DNA from: a bacterium
GTDB lineage: Bacteria; Eisenbacteria; RBG-16-71-46; CAIMUX01
Assembly (NCBI GenBank): GCA_030431975.1
Contig: JAUIHP010000009.1
Location: 124,001 to 188,000 of the forward strand
Direction of reading: 5' to 3'
Length of the DNA: 64,000 nt
How positions within the stretch are numbered: position 1 is the first letter of the stretch; each line of letters starts with the position of its first letter. Both the position numbers and the translations under genes were made by a program. The notes under the pieces are model-generated. The model was given only the letters and a program-made list of their open reading frames with translations. It made no database searches and had not been told where the DNA came from. Below, in pieces: positions 62,912-64,000 of this stretch.

Positions 62912-63751
62912 TTAGTTTGTCCCGAAGAGAGCTTTGAGTTGTTCCATGCCCGGAGGATTCGATCGCAACACGGTGATTGCGCCGAGTTCTTCCACCTCTG
63001 CACTTTGCTCAGACGGACGCTTTCTGGCGGCCGTGAGCATGATCTCCGTGGCAACATGGTTGTGGTGCATGCAGGAAAGAAACAGGCTTTGACTCCACAC
63101 GGCTTGCCGAACACCGTCGAGATCAGGCGTCAGCAGCGCGAGTAGGTGTTGCTCACCGTCGACGACGAGGCTGAGCTGCTGGCCCGGCCATTCTTCGAGC
63201 GCGTGAGCCTTGTCCAGGTCGTAGACGATCCTGGCCCCGTCGATCTCCTCCGCCGTATAGGTCTTGGCCGCAACCTCCACTCCTCTACGTACCGCGGCGT
63301 CCAGATCGCCGGCGAGGACTTCGAAGGGCTGCGGAAACAAGTCCGCCAACACGATGCGTCGCGCACCGGCCAACATCTGACGGGCCCGTTCCAGTACCTG
63401 GTCCACCGACTTGATCTGGTAGATGCGATTGTCGAGCTCATCCTCGTGCAACTCAGAGAGCAAGGTCTCGGCCTGCGAGCAGCTCGACCGGTAGCCCCGC
63501 TCCAACTGGGCCATGAGTTCGCGCGGCGGCACGGCTCGGCACAATCGGTTCTCGCCTTCATCAACGAGGATGGCGCCCTTGGCTTCAAGGGCCGCGATGG
63601 CCTTGTAGGTGTTGGCCGTGGGCTTCCCGATGGCGTGGCTGATCTTGTACCCGGTCGCCGGGGAGCCCGTGAGGAGGAACGAATAGACCCGCCCTTCGAT
63701 CTCAGAGAACCCGAGGGCCGCCAGCGCATCCAGGATATCAGTAGTAGTCAT
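62912..63751 (-). CDS. TrmB-family transcriptional regulator
   Basis: 279 residues. The N-terminal winged helix (about 8-75) has ALGFSEIEGRVYSFLLT, GYKISHAIGKPTANTYKAI and LEAKGAILVDEG, as in TrmB. A coiled-coil segment and a phospholipase-D-like ligand-binding domain follow (VDQVLERARQMLAGARRIV). TrmB proteins are mostly archaeal sugar regulators but occur in many bacteria. Its own ATG lies inside a perfect palindrome, suggesting autoregulation. It is the first gene of a two-gene operon with the aspartyl-protease gene. Confidence 0.9.
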   Translation of the reverse strand: MTTTDILDALAALGFSEIEGRVYSFLLTGSPATGYKISHAIGKPTANTYKAIAALEAKGAILVDEGENRLCRAVPPRELMAQLERGYRSSCSQAETLLSELHEDELDNRIYQIKSVDQVLERARQMLAGARRIVLADLFPQPFEVLAGDLDAAVRRGVEVAAKTYTAEEIDGARIVYDLDKAHALEEWPGQQLSLVVDGEQHLLALLTPDLDGVRQAVWSQSLFLSCMHHNHVATEIMLTAARKRPSEQSAEVEELGAITVLRSNPPGMEQLKALFGTN

Positions 63752-63761
63752 AACTACTACT
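63740..63761. promoter_or_regulatory. Palindrome spanning the TrmB start codon
   Basis: AGTAGTAGT (63740-63748), CATA, ACTACTACT (63753-63761): perfect 9-bp arms, 4-base spacer. The spacer contains the start codon, and the arm downstream encodes Thr-Thr-Thr. No ribosome site is visible, so the transcript may be leaderless. Confidence 0.65.
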
Positions 63762-63799
63762 ATAGGGGATCCGGCCGGAATGTGTGACGAAAAATCGCG

Positions 63800-64000
63800 A
63801 TGACCGAGGGTTTCTTGACAGATAGGGAACTCGGAGATGATTCTTCGGCCGTGCCTTACGAACCTCAGTCCAAGCAGTGGCCCTCAGATCGGGCGCTCCT
63901 CCTCGTTCACGGGGTCGGGAACGCCGGGCCGGGCGACTATCGCCTCCTCCTCGACCGGGTCCGGGGAGTCCTCGGCGAGTCGGCCTCTAAGACCGCGATC
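63800..64000 (+). CDS. Alpha/beta-hydrolase-like protein, N-terminal fragment
   Basis: 67 residues to the window end, too short for full identification. The segment ALLLVHGVGNAGPGDYRLLL has the strand plus His-Gly oxyanion pattern at the start of many lipases and alpha/beta hydrolases. The start could be the ATG at 63800 or the in-frame GTG at 63851; a TTGACA at 63814 could be a promoter element for the shorter form. It is divergent from the TrmB gene. Confidence 0.55.
   Translation, partial: MTEGFLTDRELGDDSSAVPYEPQSKQWPSDRALLLVHGVGNAGPGDYRLLLDRVRGVLGESASKTAI

Noticed and set aside
1-64000. Possible insertion sequence, integron or prophage
   Set aside because: No transposase, integrase, terminal repeats or phage structural genes were found on either strand.

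Overview
The window is about 64 kb of GC-rich bacterial chromosome. Nearly all of it is ordinary protein-coding sequence. I see no rRNA, tRNA, insertion sequence, prophage or CRISPR array. The organism is most likely an uncultured member of the FCB-related phyla (Eisenbacteria, Krumholzibacteriota, Latescibacterota or Gemmatimonadota style). The reasons are six large secreted proteins ending in the same FlgD-like Ig module (G-R-x-V ... W-D-G-x-D ... G-x-Y-F-V-R), TonB-dependent and RND outer-membrane/efflux genes, a DUF1800/DUF1501 pair, and an ECF sigma factor coupled to a Ser/Thr kinase. This placement is inference from gene content.

Layout. 1-1.4 kb: end of a NiFe-hydrogenase operon (large-subunit C-terminus, maturation protease, receiver-only regulator). 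1.4-5.5 kb: a membrane GAF histidine kinase and a LytS/LytTR pair. 5.7-8 kb: a beta-propeller protein and a gluzincin peptidase. 8-12.9 kb: a candidate operon containing a zinc-ribbon protein, a fused E1 alpha/beta 2-oxoacid dehydrogenase carrying a 400-residue Arg/Gly/Asp-rich repeat tail, and a TIR-SpoVG fusion. 13-17 kb: EamA transporter, small zinc-finger protein, NTF2-like protein, and a LigD whose ligase domain has lost its catalytic residues. 17-24.4 kb: three large secreted FlgD-tailed proteins with microsatellites upstream of two of them. 24.7-28.9 kb: ECF sigma factor overlapping a kinase/STAND/TPR protein. 29-35.5 kb: M36 metalloprotease, AAA/DUF4143 ATPase and S8 protease. 35.7-36.8 kb: a frameshifted hypothetical gene and a small hypothetical gene. 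37-39.8 kb: BRCT-MerR-TPR protein divergent from a TMEM175-like channel. 39.8-41.8 kb: catalytically intact ATP-dependent DNA ligase and Ku. 41.9-47.9 kb: soluble hybrid kinase, lipoprotein, DUF1800 and DUF1501 proteins. 48.2-53.3 kb: YfiR-like protein, hybrid kinase and TonB receptor operon. 53.4-59.6 kb: MurC-like ligase, RND pump and a putative heavy-metal exporter preceded by 25-bp repeats. 59.9-64 kb: lipoprotein, a double aspartyl-protease/PDZ protein with its TrmB-family regulator, and the start of an alpha/beta hydrolase.

How parts fit together. Ku, the stand-alone ligase and the LigD polymerase/phosphoesterase together could supply a non-homologous end-joining system in which ligation has been moved to a separate polypeptide. 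The FlgD-tailed proteases and adhesin/propeller proteins form an extracellular set. Several regulators sit next to inverted repeats that look like operators.

The most unusual observations are the TIR-SpoVG fusion directly downstream of the repeat-tailed E1 enzyme, the pseudo-ligase LigD, and the 168-bp higher-order repeat inside the E1 gene.
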